Source of the DNA: Palsa-1150 sp964531095
Lineage (GTDB): Bacteria; Myxococcota_A; Polyangia; Polyangiales; Polyangiaceae
Direction: 5' to 3'
Length of the DNA stretch: 64,000 bases
Assembly (NCBI GenBank): GCA_964531095.1
Contig: CAZHED010000031.1
Location: 3,955-67,954 of the forward strand
Shown here: positions 42,048 through 49,935 of the stretch, piece by piece
Position numbering within the stretch: the first letter of the stretch is position 1
Layout of the letters: the number at the start of each line of letters is the position of its first letter
Made by a program: the position numbers and the translations under genes
Notes under the pieces: generated by a model
Told to the model about the DNA's origin: nothing
Seen by the model: only the letters and a program-made list of their open reading frames with translations
Database searches by the model: none

Positions 42048-43334
42048 TTACCTGCGCTCCATCGGCACGTAGTCGCGGACCGACGGGCCCGTGTAGATCT
42101 GCCGAGGACGGGCGATCTTCGTGTTCGGGTCTTCCACCATCTCTCTCCAGTGCGCGACCCAGCCGGGGAGGCGTCCGAGGGCGAAGAGAACCGTGAACAT
42201 GTTCGTCGGGAAGCCCATCGCCCGATAAATGATCCCCGAATAAAAGTCGACGTTCGGGTAGAGCTTTCGCTCCACGAAGTAGCTGTCTTTGAGCGCCGCT
42301 TCCTCGAGCGCCTTGGCGATGTCGAGCAGCGGGTCCGGTTTGCCGAGCCTGGCGAGCACCTTGTCAGCGGCCGCCTTGATGATCTTCGCCCGCGGGTCGA
42401 AGTTCTTGTACACGCGGTGCCCAAAGCCCATCAGGCGAAAGTTGCTTCCCTTTTCTTTGGCGAGCTTCACGTACTTGCCGACGTTGTTGCCGTCGGCGTG
42501 TATGAGCTCCAGCATCTCGAGCACTTCTTGGTTGGCGCCGCCGTGGAGCGGCCCCCACAGCGCGCAAATTCCCGCGCTGATCGACGCAAAGAGGTTCGCT
42601 TTGCTCGATCCCACGACGCGCACCGTGCTCGTCGAACAGTTCTGCTCGTGATCCGCGTGCAGGATGAGCAGGAGATTCATCACCCGCACGAGCTCGGGAT
42701 CGATCTCGTACTCTTCCGCTGGGACCGAGAACATCATGTTCAAGAAGTTCTCGCAGTACGACAGGCTGTTCTTCGGATACACGAACGGCTGCCCGATCGA
42801 CTTCTTGTAGGCGAACGCGGCGATCGTGCGGACTTTCGAGATGAGCCGTGCGATCGTGAGGTCGCGCTGCTTCACGTTGTCGACGTCGAGGGCGTCCGGG
42901 TAATAGCTCGAAAGCGCGGCCACCATGGCCGAGAGGATGGCCATCGGGTGCCCGGTCGGAGGGAAGCCTTCGAAGAAGTGCTTCATGTCTTCGTGGAGCA
43001 GCGAGTGGCGCGTGAGCGTCTCGCTCCACGTTTGGAGCTGCGAGTCGCTCGGCAGGTCCCCGTAGACCAGCAGGTACGCGGTCTCGACGAAGGTCGAGTG
43101 CTGCGCGAGCTGCTCGATGGGTATGCCGCGATAGCGCAAGATCCCCTTGTCGCCGTCGATGAACGTGACGGAGCTCTTGGTCGACGCCGTGTTCATGAAC
43201 GCGGGGTCCAGCGTCACATAGCCGGTCTTTGCGCGAAGCTGCCCGACGTCGATGGCGTGCTCGTTCTCGGTGCCGACGATCACCGGCACGTCGAGCGTGG
43301 AGTCCCCCAGCGCGATTGTGGCCTTTTCGGTCAT
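42048..43334 (-). CDS. gltA: Citrate synthase (type II)
   Basis: A 428-residue enzyme condensing acetyl-CoA and oxaloacetate at the entry to the TCA cycle. Catalytic residues lie in motifs typical of the family: L-H-A-D-H-E-Q-N-C-S-T-S, G-P-L-H-G-G-A-N-Q-E-V and M-G-F-G-H-R-V-Y-K, with the final Asp in P-N-V-D-F-Y-S-G. The long N-terminal beta region and the H-E-Q-N-C segment indicate the hexameric, NADH-sensitive Gram-negative type. ATG 43334 has AGAGGA five bases upstream. A TATAGT hexamer (43365-43370 on the minus strand) could be the -10 box, without a clear -35. The 160 bp downstream (41888-42047) hold nothing recognised. Not to be confused with the gliding gene gltA. Confidence 0.97.
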   Translation of the reverse strand: MTEKATIALGDSTLDVPVIVGTENEHAIDVGQLRAKTGYVTLDPAFMNTASTKSSVTFIDGDKGILRYRGIPIEQLAQHSTFVETAYLLVYGDLPSDSQLQTWSETLTRHSLLHEDMKHFFEGFPPTGHPMAILSAMVAALSSYYPDALDVDNVKQRDLTIARLISKVRTIAAFAYKKSIGQPFVYPKNSLSYCENFLNMMFSVPAEEYEIDPELVRVMNLLLILHADHEQNCSTSTVRVVGSSKANLFASISAGICALWGPLHGGANQEVLEMLELIHADGNNVGKYVKLAKEKGSNFRLMGFGHRVYKNFDPRAKIIKAAADKVLARLGKPDPLLDIAKALEEAALKDSYFVERKLYPNVDFYSGIIYRAMGFPTNMFTVLFALGRLPGWVAHWREMVEDPNTKIARPRQIYTGPSVRDYVPMERR

Positions 43335-43503
43335 GGGATCCTCTGCTGTGGCGAAGGTGGTCGCACTATAAGTCAAAACGGTGTCTGGCGCAGTGCGCAA
43401 ACACTCGCGTTGCGTTTTGAGCCGATGCGGAAGCCATCAGAGGAGCGGCCGTGAGGGCCGCCGGCGAGCCGAGGCCATTGGCGAACTTGTGCCGAGCGGC
43501 ACG

Positions 43504-43626
43504 AGAAGCCTGGTGGTTTTGGTCGAGACCCAGCGATGGGTTCGGCGGCCGCGCGACGAATACTGCAGTATTTTGAGCGGGCCGACGAAGCCAGCGGGCC
43601 GGTATCGGCGAAAACACCAGGCTTCT
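43504..43626. repeat. 123-bp inverted-repeat (MITE-like) element
   Basis: Terminal inverted repeats 43504-43520 and 43611-43626 pair over 16 bp with one bulged G (AGAAGCCTGGTG...TTTT against AAAACACCAGGCTTCT). A 10-bp palindrome TACTGCAGTA lies inside at 43561-43570, and a GTGCCG-AG-CGGCAC hairpin lies just outside the left end. The right end overlaps the TAG stop of the exonuclease gene. No flanking direct repeat was seen. It occupies the middle of the 290-bp space upstream of citrate synthase, in which no gene is evident. Confidence 0.75.
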
Positions 43627-44374
43627 AGCCGGTCCGCCATTTGAGGCGTCGCTCATCGGCCTGCACCATGCCCAGCCGGCGCTGCTCCTGAACGAGCGCG
43701 GCGTAGGTCTGCGGAACGCGCACGTCCCGGCCCAGCGCGAGCATGACCTTGAGCGCCGCTTCGGCGTCGTCGCTGGCGCGATGGGCGTTGTCGAGGGCGA
43801 TTCCGAGACGCGACGCGACCTCCCCGAGGGCCCGCGACCGCTCGCCTTGTTGGAGCTCGCGCGCCCACACGAGCGGATCCAGCCATTCGACGCCTTTGCG
43901 CAACGCCGAAGGAAGCCCTTCCTCCGCGAGGCCCGCGCGCGCGATCTCGCCCCGCAGGAAGGCTTGGTCGAACGCGGCGTTGTAGGCCGCTGGAACGCAG
44001 CCCACCAGCATCGCGACGATCTCGCGCACGACGCCTTCGAACCGCGGCGCGTCGCGAACGACCTCGTCGGTGATCTTGTGCACTTCCGTCGCCTCCTTCG
44101 GGATCGGCCGTCCGGGGTTGACGAGCCAGTTCCGGCGGTCGACGATCTGACCTCCGCGCGCGACCGCAATACCGACCTCGACGACGCGGTCGACGGACGC
44201 GTCGGTCCCCGTCGTCTCAACGTCGAGGAGCGCGATGGGCAAGTCGGACCACGGCGCGTCTGCGGCCAAGTCTCCGACGAGACCCCGAACGACGGTCCGG
44301 AGCAGATGGGCGATCCCCGCGTAGTGCCGCCCCGTCGGAAAGCAGCCACATGCCTCGAACGCGCTGCCCCTCAC
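43625..44374 (-). CDS. DEDDh 3'-5' exonuclease (DnaQ/RNase T-like)
   Basis: A 249-residue nuclease. The DEDDh exonuclease motifs are intact: Exo I in L-L-D-V-E-T-T-G-T-D (about residue 50), Exo II in Y-N-A-A-F-D-Q-A-F-L (about 130) and Exo III in H-R-A-S-D-D-A-E-A (about 197). It could be a free-standing proofreading-type exonuclease or act on RNA ends; the sequence does not decide. The first 40 residues are outside the domain, so a later start is possible, though no better start codon stands out. The TAG stop lies in the inverted-repeat element. Confidence 0.85.
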   Translation of the reverse strand: MRGSAFEACGCFPTGRHYAGIAHLLRTVVRGLVGDLAADAPWSDLPIALLDVETTGTDASVDRVVEVGIAVARGGQIVDRRNWLVNPGRPIPKEATEVHKITDEVVRDAPRFEGVVREIVAMLVGCVPAAYNAAFDQAFLRGEIARAGLAEEGLPSALRKGVEWLDPLVWARELQQGERSRALGEVASRLGIALDNAHRASDDAEAALKVMLALGRDVRVPQTYAALVQEQRRLGMVQADERRLKWRTG

Positions 44375-44423
44375 CGGACCAACCCCATACCACGAGCGCG
44401 AAGAGGAGGGGGAATCCCTGCAG

Positions 44424-45299
44424 TCACTTCGCCGCTGCAGCGGCTATTTCACCGTCCACCCACTCGCGGATGTCCGCCTTCACGTCGTACTCACGACCGT
44501 CGATGAAGAGCGTGGGCGTCCCCTTGACTCCAAGCGCATCGGCGAGCTTGCGGTCCGCCTCGATCCGCGCGCTGGCGACGGCTCCGGCCATGTCGGCGCG
44601 GAAGCGATCGACGTCGAGGCCGATGGACCGCGCGTAGGCGGTCAGGTCTTCGTCTTCGAGGTGCTGGCCGCCGGCGAAGAGCTTGCGGTGCATCTCCCAG
44701 AAGCGCCCCTGCATTTGCGCCGCGATGGCGGCGCGAGCGGCGACTTCGCCGTGGGGGTGCATCGCCAGGGGAAGAAACTTGTAGACGAAGCGCACCTTTT
44801 CTTTGCGCTCTTCCCACAATCGGTCGAGCTCCGGCGCCATCTTCTGGCAGAACGGGCACTCGAAGTCGGCAAATTCGACGATGACGACGGCCGCGCTCCC
44901 AGCGCCGCGCGAGGGCGACCCATCGACCGGAATGTCCCGGACGGACGCCGGGTCGAAGCGCGCTTTGTAGAGGCTTTGCACCTGTTCGCGCGTCATTCCG
45001 TCGCGCACGGCCTTGGCGATCGCCAGGGTCGCCGGCTGGCAGGCGGCGCACGGGCGCCTCTCGATCACGCACTGCCCGACGGGCACCGCCACCGTCGCGC
45101 ACGGCGCGGGAAGCTCGGTGACGTACGCCGAGAGCTCGTGCCTCTCGCGCGGCGTGAAGTCGTGCGTGTCGATGCCAGGCAGGTCGACGTCGGCAGCTGG
45201 CGACCTGGGGTTCGCCTCCGTCGCTCGGCAGGCCGCGCCTGGCGAGGCCGAGGTGATCAGCACGAGGGCCAGCCGCAACGCCTTCCACGGAACGGTCAC
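44424..45299 (-). CDS. DsbA-like thiol oxidoreductase lipoprotein, copy 1
   Basis: A 291-residue exported protein. A signal peptide ends at the likely lipidated cysteine in P-G-A-A-C (residue 24). Residues 40-115 form a cysteine-rich N-terminal domain: P-C-A-T-V then G-Q-C-V-I-E-R-R-P-C-A-A-C, followed by a helix and V-R-D-G-M-T-R-E-Q-V-Q-S-L-Y-K-A-R-F, a pattern reminiscent of CcmH. Residues 125-290 are a thioredoxin-fold DsbA-type domain with C-P-F-C and the cis-Pro G-T-P-T-L-F-I-D-G. It would transfer disulfides or reduce haem-ligating cysteines in the periplasm. It follows its paralogue at 8 bp, as one operon downstream in transcription of a cytochrome-like gene. Confidence 0.82.
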   Translation of the reverse strand: MTVPWKALRLALVLITSASPGAACRATEANPRSPAADVDLPGIDTHDFTPRERHELSAYVTELPAPCATVAVPVGQCVIERRPCAACQPATLAIAKAVRDGMTREQVQSLYKARFDPASVRDIPVDGSPSRGAGSAAVVIVEFADFECPFCQKMAPELDRLWEERKEKVRFVYKFLPLAMHPHGEVAARAAIAAQMQGRFWEMHRKLFAGGQHLEDEDLTAYARSIGLDVDRFRADMAGAVASARIEADRKLADALGVKGTPTLFIDGREYDVKADIREWVDGEIAAAAAK

Positions 45300-45307
45300 G
45301 CGGCCCC

Positions 45308-46279
45308 TCAGTGCGGTTTGGCCGCTGTGGGCGTCGCTTGGGCCGCGGATGGAGAGGGGGCCGCCGAGGGCGCCGACGGGGGGACGCCGAGCTCCGATGC
45401 GACCCTCTCTTCGAGCGACTCGTCCTGCTCGATGTCGAGCTCGCGCCCGTTGACGTAAATCGTCGGCGTTCCCTTAACCTTGAGCTCTTCGCCGAGCTTC
45501 CGATCGTGCGCCACGCGGTCTCGCACGGCGGGCGAATCCATGTCGGCCTTCCACTTCGCCGGATCGAGGCGCAGCATTCGCGCATACCGATCGAGATCGG
45601 CGTCTTCGAGGTGCTGCTGCCGCTCGAAGAGCAAGTGCTCCATTTCCCAAAACTTCCCCTGCATCCCCGCTGCGAACGCCGCGCGCGCCGCCGGCTCGCC
45701 GCGTGTGTGAAACGAGAGCGTGTAGCTCTTGTACACGAGGCGCACCTTGCCCGAGTGCGCGTCCATCACGGCGTCGATGGTCGGCACGGCCCCGGCGCAG
45801 TGCGGGCACTCGAAGTCGGCGAGCTCGACGATCGTGACGGCGGCGTCGTCGGGCCCTTTGGTCGGCGATCCGTCGATCGGAATCGCCCTTGCGGCGCCGG
45901 GGTCGAACCGGTCTTTGTAGGCGCGCCGCACTTGCTCTTCCGAAGCGCCGTTGCGCACCGCGCCGGCGATCCACTTGGCGGCGCGCGTGCACTCCGCGCA
46001 CGGCCGCTGCTCTTGGACGCACTGGGTGACCGGCACCGGTACGTTGGGGCAGGGAGCGATAAGCTCGCCCACGAGACCGCTCCACTCGTGGCGCTCGCGA
46101 GGGGTCATCGCGCTCGTATCGATTCCCGGCAAGGTCACATCTCTCGGCTCGGCCGTCGCCTGCGCCGACGCGGCGCCTTGCGCTGCCGAGCTACTCGCGC
46201 TCGAGTCGCGACAGCTCGACCATCCCAAGACGGCGAGCCCGAGCGGCAAGAGGCCGGCGAGCTGGAGAGCGATCCGCAA
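45308..46279 (-). CDS. DsbA-like thiol oxidoreductase lipoprotein, copy 2
   Basis: A 323-residue paralogue of the next gene with the same order of parts: signal peptide ending S-S-C (residue 23), Ala/Ser linker, the shared L-P-G-I-D-T-x-x-x-T-P-R-E-R-H-E segment, the cysteine cluster P-C-P-N-V then T-Q-C-V-Q-E-Q-R-P-C-A-E-C, V-R-N-G-A-S-E-E-Q-V-R-R-A-Y-K-D-R-F-D-P, and a DsbA domain with C-P-H-C and G-T-P-T-I-Y-V-N-G. Copy 1 has C-P-F-C, so the two should differ in redox potential. An Ala/Pro/Ser tail of about 25 residues is unique to this copy. The duplication is clearly tandem; the N-terminal domain is kept in both. Confidence 0.82.
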   Translation of the reverse strand: MRIALQLAGLLPLGLAVLGWSSCRDSSASSSAAQGAASAQATAEPRDVTLPGIDTSAMTPRERHEWSGLVGELIAPCPNVPVPVTQCVQEQRPCAECTRAAKWIAGAVRNGASEEQVRRAYKDRFDPGAARAIPIDGSPTKGPDDAAVTIVELADFECPHCAGAVPTIDAVMDAHSGKVRLVYKSYTLSFHTRGEPAARAAFAAGMQGKFWEMEHLLFERQQHLEDADLDRYARMLRLDPAKWKADMDSPAVRDRVAHDRKLGEELKVKGTPTIYVNGRELDIEQDESLEERVASELGVPPSAPSAAPSPSAAQATPTAAKPH

Positions 46280-46370
46280 GGCGCACCTCCATTAGCCGCT
46301 TTTTGTCGCAGCTTCCAGTGACGCGAGGTCGGGTTGGCCCCCCGCGGCCGTTTCTCGCGTGGGCGTAGCG

Positions 46371-47468
46371 TCACGGCGTCATGGAGCGGATCCATGTGTT
46401 CAGGAGTGCCATGTCGTTTTGATCGACGAGGTGGGTGACGATCGGGGGCATCTGCACCACGCCATCCCTTCGCGACGCGGTCCACACGATCGCGCTGTGG
46501 TCGGTGTCCCCCGGCGCGATGCGCCAGAAGCCGCCAGCGTCGTAGCCGTACGGCGTGAGGCTGCTCGGCACTCGGTAGGCCGTGGTCCAGGTGTCGGTCT
46601 GCTGCGCGCTCGACGGGAGCGCGCCGGTCGAGTCGACCGTGAGCTTCAGATACAGGCCGTACACGCCCGCGCCGGCGTTGGGGCCGCCATTGTGGCAGGA
46701 AGTGCCGCAGTTGGCGTGCAAGAATCCGAGCGCGCCGATCGTCGTCGCGTCGCCTCCGGGAATGCTCGGGGTGGCCGCGGGCGGGTTCGAGAGGATGCCT
46801 TGCCGGACGAGCGCTTGTAGGTTGAGGCCGCTCGACTGCGGCATCGATAGCCCCACGAGTTCGAAGCCGAGGACGAAGTCCCGCTCGCCGCCGTGGCACT
46901 TCTCGCATGCGCTCACCGCGGGAATCTCGTAGGGCAAACCGCGGGCGTTGGGCACGCCGGTCGTGACCGCCGGCGCCGCGCTCTGGTCCGCCGTCCACGC
47001 GAACGTCGCGCGAAACCAAATCGACGCGGCCTCCTTCCTCAAAAAGCGCGTCTCGACGCGACTGCCCAGAAGTCGGAATTCCTGCCAGATCTTCGTGCCG
47101 ACCGGGAACGACCAGTTGTTCAAGTCGGTCGTGTCGATCTTCTGCCCCGGCGGCAGCCAGATCCACCGCGACGAATCGGCGCCATCGGACCAGATCGTCG
47201 CGCCCGGCTGATACGCCTGCACGTCGGGCGCCAGAGTGAGCTGCGTCCAGCTCGCGTAGAGCCCGGTGCAAGCAAGCGCCGCGGGCTCGGTGCCCGCGTC
47301 GCAGTCGGGAAGCGGGCGTGCTCCGACGGACGCGTCGTCGCCGCTGCCGAGGGCGTTCCCCGAGCCGTTGTCCCCTCCGTCGTCGGTCGCGTTGCCGGGG
47401 ATGACGAGGTCGCCGCACGCCCAGACGGCCAGAAGAGCGCCTCCGGCGACCAGCACCCGCAGCGACAT
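46371..47468 (-). CDS. Cytochrome c-like lipoprotein
   Basis: A 365-residue exported protein. The signal peptide ends in A-V-W-A-C (residue 17), followed by an Asp/Gly/Ser linker to about 45. A beta-rich region carries Trp-rich motifs (TIWSDGADSSRWIWLPP). One canonical haem site, C-E-K-C-H, is at about 190, and a second with wider spacing, C-G-T-S-C-H-N, is at about 255. A C-terminal M-P-P-I-V-T-H could supply an axial Met. This resembles the large family of myxobacterial proteins annotated as repeat-containing or cytochrome c-domain lipoproteins of unknown role. A further in-frame ATG at 47492 adds eight residues. The DsbA-like pair downstream may service its cysteines (inference). Confidence 0.7.
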   Translation of the reverse strand: MSLRVLVAGGALLAVWACGDLVIPGNATDDGGDNGSGNALGSGDDASVGARPLPDCDAGTEPAALACTGLYASWTQLTLAPDVQAYQPGATIWSDGADSSRWIWLPPGQKIDTTDLNNWSFPVGTKIWQEFRLLGSRVETRFLRKEAASIWFRATFAWTADQSAAPAVTTGVPNARGLPYEIPAVSACEKCHGGERDFVLGFELVGLSMPQSSGLNLQALVRQGILSNPPAATPSIPGGDATTIGALGFLHANCGTSCHNGGPNAGAGVYGLYLKLTVDSTGALPSSAQQTDTWTTAYRVPSSLTPYGYDAGGFWRIAPGDTDHSAIVWTASRRDGVVQMPPIVTHLVDQNDMALLNTWIRSMTP

Positions 47469-47505
47469 ACCGATGGACGGAGAGCAGCGCATGGCACCGC
47501 AAAAT

Positions 47506-48093
47506 CTAACGAGGCGACCGGCGATCGTCAGCTGCAAGGCGTGTGTCTGCGCGTGGGCGCACATAGAAGGCGGCGGCACCGCCCCCGACGAGACCGCCGA
47601 GGAGCGCACCGACCGTGACGTCGCTCGGGAAGTGGGCCCCGAGGTACACGCGCGAGATCGCCACGAGCGCCGCGCAGAGGCAGGCGAGCATGGGGACGAG
47701 GCGACGAAGCCACCGCGACCCGGTGCCGGTGCCGGCGATGGGGATTGCCATCGTGAGAAACACCGCGACGCAGAAGCTGCCTGCGGCGTGCCCGCTCGGG
47801 AAGGACGGGTCGTGCGGCGAGCCGATCGGCTCGGGCAAGCCGAGCGCCATCCACGGCCGCACACGACCGACCGCGAGCTTCAGGCTCCAAACGAGCGCGG
47901 CCTGGGCGGCGATCGCGATCGCGAGGGCGGCGGCGAAGCGCCGCGTGCGCGAGTGCCAGACCATTGGGACGAGCGCGAGAGCGGACCATCCGCTTCCGAG
48001 CAGGGTGATGACCTCCATCGCGGGCCCCCACGTACCGCCGGCCCCGCCGTAGACGGCGAAGAACGCGCGGGCGTCGAGGTCGAGCGCGGGCAC
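47506..48093 (-). CDS. PAP2-family membrane phosphatase
   Basis: A 195-residue integral membrane phosphatase, with about five membrane helices. The three family motifs are present: K-L-A-V-G-R-V-R-P, P-S-G-H and S-R-V-Y-L-G-A-H-F-P-S-D. Substrates in this family include undecaprenyl pyrophosphate and phosphatidate, which cannot be told apart here; size and topology fit BacA-independent UppP-type enzymes such as PgpB/YbjG. It is 37 bp upstream of the cytochrome-like gene on the same strand. The next 250 bp towards the HEAT-THUMP gene (48094-48346) hold no recognised gene. Confidence 0.88.
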   Translation of the reverse strand: MPALDLDARAFFAVYGGAGGTWGPAMEVITLLGSGWSALALVPMVWHSRTRRFAAALAIAIAAQAALVWSLKLAVGRVRPWMALGLPEPIGSPHDPSFPSGHAAGSFCVAVFLTMAIPIAGTGTGSRWLRRLVPMLACLCAALVAISRVYLGAHFPSDVTVGALLGGLVGGGAAAFYVRPRADTRLAADDRRSPR

Positions 48094-48346
48094 GGGGACG
48101 ACGATAGTACCGCGCAGGGAAAAGCGAGAGTTGGCCCCTAAGGTTGCCTCCTCGGCTCCCGCCGGGCGAACGCAAGCACTTGATTTCCTTCGCGCGATCC
48201 GGCTCCATCGACATCCGCAGACATCGCGTACTTTATGGTGCTGCGGGGACTAGCTGGCTCAATGCCCAAGCTCCGCCTCAGCGTGCTCAGCCTCCGGTAC
48301 TCGTCGTGGTCGATGCGCCCATGGGACGCGGCGTAAAGGCCGCGCG

Positions 48347-49927
48347 ATGCCACCACGCCCACCCCTAGAACGGGCCGTACGCGACCCCGGCTTCACGCCC
48401 AGCGTCCGCGACGTGAGCGCCTTGGTGGACCTCCTCGGAGACGAAGACCTCGCCAAGGACGCGGAGCGCGCGATCGCGCGCGTGGGTGCGGCTGCGATGC
48501 CCGTCTTGCGCGAGCGCTTCGCTTCGGCGACCGGACCGCTCCGCGCCCGGGCTCTCCGTGTGATCGGCCGCTTCGCAGAAGACGCGACTGCGCGCGCCGT
48601 GCTGCTCGCGGCGCTGGACGACGCCGACCCCAAGACGCGACGCAACGCCGTGATCGCGCTCGGACACACCCGCGCGGACGGGATCGAGGAAGCCTTGCTG
48701 CGAGTTTGGGATCGCGACCCACGCGTCGAAATGCGGCGATCCGTCGCGGCATCGCTCGGCAAAGTCGGCACGGGAAGATCCCTCGCGTTGCTCCGAGCGG
48801 CGTCGGGGGCTGATGACCGAGAGCTGTCGCGCATCGCGGAACGCTCGACGCTGATGATCGAGCGGACAGAATCGCGGGCGCAGCGAGGGCGAATCGACGC
48901 TGGACGCGCGCCGAGTGGTCCGGTCGCGATCGACGTGCTCGCACGACGGGGGCTCGAAGAGATGCTGGCCGAGGAGCTCGGGGTCGTCCCGGCCGTCACC
49001 GACGTGGGCGTGGCCGGTCCCGCGATTGTGCGCGCGCGGCTCATCGGGCCGATGAGCGCGCTCTTCGCCGCTAGGACGATGCTCTCGTTTCGCTTCCCCC
49101 TCCCGACCGAAGGCCTCCAGGGTGACGAGTCCCCGGAGGAGGCGATCGCACGAGCGCTGGCTGGCGTCCACGCGGAGCGGATCTTCTCCACGTGGACCTC
49201 CGGCGCGGTCCGTTACCGGATCGCGTGGGCGGAGGGGGGGCACAGGCGCGCGGCGTCGTGGCAAACGGCACGCGCGGTCTCGCGTCGCACGCCGGCGTTG
49301 GTCAACGATCCGACGGCTTCGCTGTGGGAGGTGGGGGTGGCGACCGGGCCCCGCAGCATCGACGTGGCTCTGCTGCCGCGAGGGCTCGACGATCCGCGCT
49401 TTGCCTGGCGTCGCAGAGACGTACCCGCAGCGTCGCACCCCACGATCGCGGCGGCGCTGGCACGCGTCGCGGGCGTTCGCAACGACGACGTGGTGTGGGA
49501 CCCGTTCGTCGGTTCGGGGGCGGAACTGGTCGAGCGCGCCCTCCTCGGCCCTTACGCGTCGCTGGCGGGAAGCGACACCGACGCGAGCGCCCTCGCCGCA
49601 GCGCGCGAGAATTTGGGGGCGGCAGGCTTTCCCGCGCGTCTCGACCAAACCGATGCGCTGGCCCATTCCCCGCGTGGAGTGACGCTCATCGTCACCAACC
49701 CCCCGATGGGCAGGCGTGCTTCGCGCGGCCCGGACCTCATGGATACGCTCGACCGATTCGTGGCGCATGCCTCGTCCGTGCTCGTTCCGGGAGGTCGCCT
49801 CGTCTGGATCTCGCCTTCGCCGAGGCGTACCCGGGCGGCGGCAGCGCGCGCAGGGCTCACCCTCGACTGGGCGCGCACCGTCGACATGGGCGGCTTCGAG
49901 GGCGAGATGCAGCGCTGGCTGCGGTAG
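48347..49927 (+). CDS. HEAT-repeat, THUMP and methyltransferase fusion
   Basis: A 526-residue protein. Residues about 15-180 are HEAT-type helical repeats (VGAAAMPVLRERFASATGPLRARALRVIGRFA, DADPKTRRNAVIALGHTRADGIEEALL). Residues 195-340 resemble THUMP and the preceding ferredoxin-like part of RlmL/Trm14-type RNA methyltransferases (VLARRGLEEMLAEELG). Residues 370-526 are the Rossmann SAM domain (V-W-D-P-F-V-G-S-G-A-E-L-V-E) with an N-P-P-M-G catalytic motif at 451-455, as expected for N2-guanine methylation. The HEAT part fused to a THUMP methyltransferase is unusual and may bind the RNA or a protein partner. ATG start at 48347; TAG stop shares a small palindrome with the convergent kinase gene. 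Confidence 0.8.
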   Translation: MPPRPPLERAVRDPGFTPSVRDVSALVDLLGDEDLAKDAERAIARVGAAAMPVLRERFASATGPLRARALRVIGRFAEDATARAVLLAALDDADPKTRRNAVIALGHTRADGIEEALLRVWDRDPRVEMRRSVAASLGKVGTGRSLALLRAASGADDRELSRIAERSTLMIERTESRAQRGRIDAGRAPSGPVAIDVLARRGLEEMLAEELGVVPAVTDVGVAGPAIVRARLIGPMSALFAARTMLSFRFPLPTEGLQGDESPEEAIARALAGVHAERIFSTWTSGAVRYRIAWAEGGHRRAASWQTARAVSRRTPALVNDPTASLWEVGVATGPRSIDVALLPRGLDDPRFAWRRRDVPAASHPTIAAALARVAGVRNDDVVWDPFVGSGAELVERALLGPYASLAGSDTDASALAAARENLGAAGFPARLDQTDALAHSPRGVTLIVTNPPMGRRASRGPDLMDTLDRFVAHASSVLVPGGRLVWISPSPRRTRAAAARAGLTLDWARTVDMGGFEGEMQRWLR

Positions 49928-49935
49928 AAGCTACC
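49923..49935. terminator. Small palindrome shared by two convergent stops
   Basis: GGTAG-AAG-CTACC contains the TAG stop of the HEAT-THUMP gene and, on the other strand, the TAG stop of the hybrid kinase gene. The stem is only five pairs without a T run, so any terminator role is weak. Confidence 0.25.

Noticed and set aside
48138..48362. Minus-strand 74-residue frame with an R-I-D-H-D-E-Y-R-R-L segment resembling a SHOCT motif
   Set aside because: The resemblance is brief, the frame overlaps the start of the HEAT-THUMP gene, and no ribosome binding site supports it.
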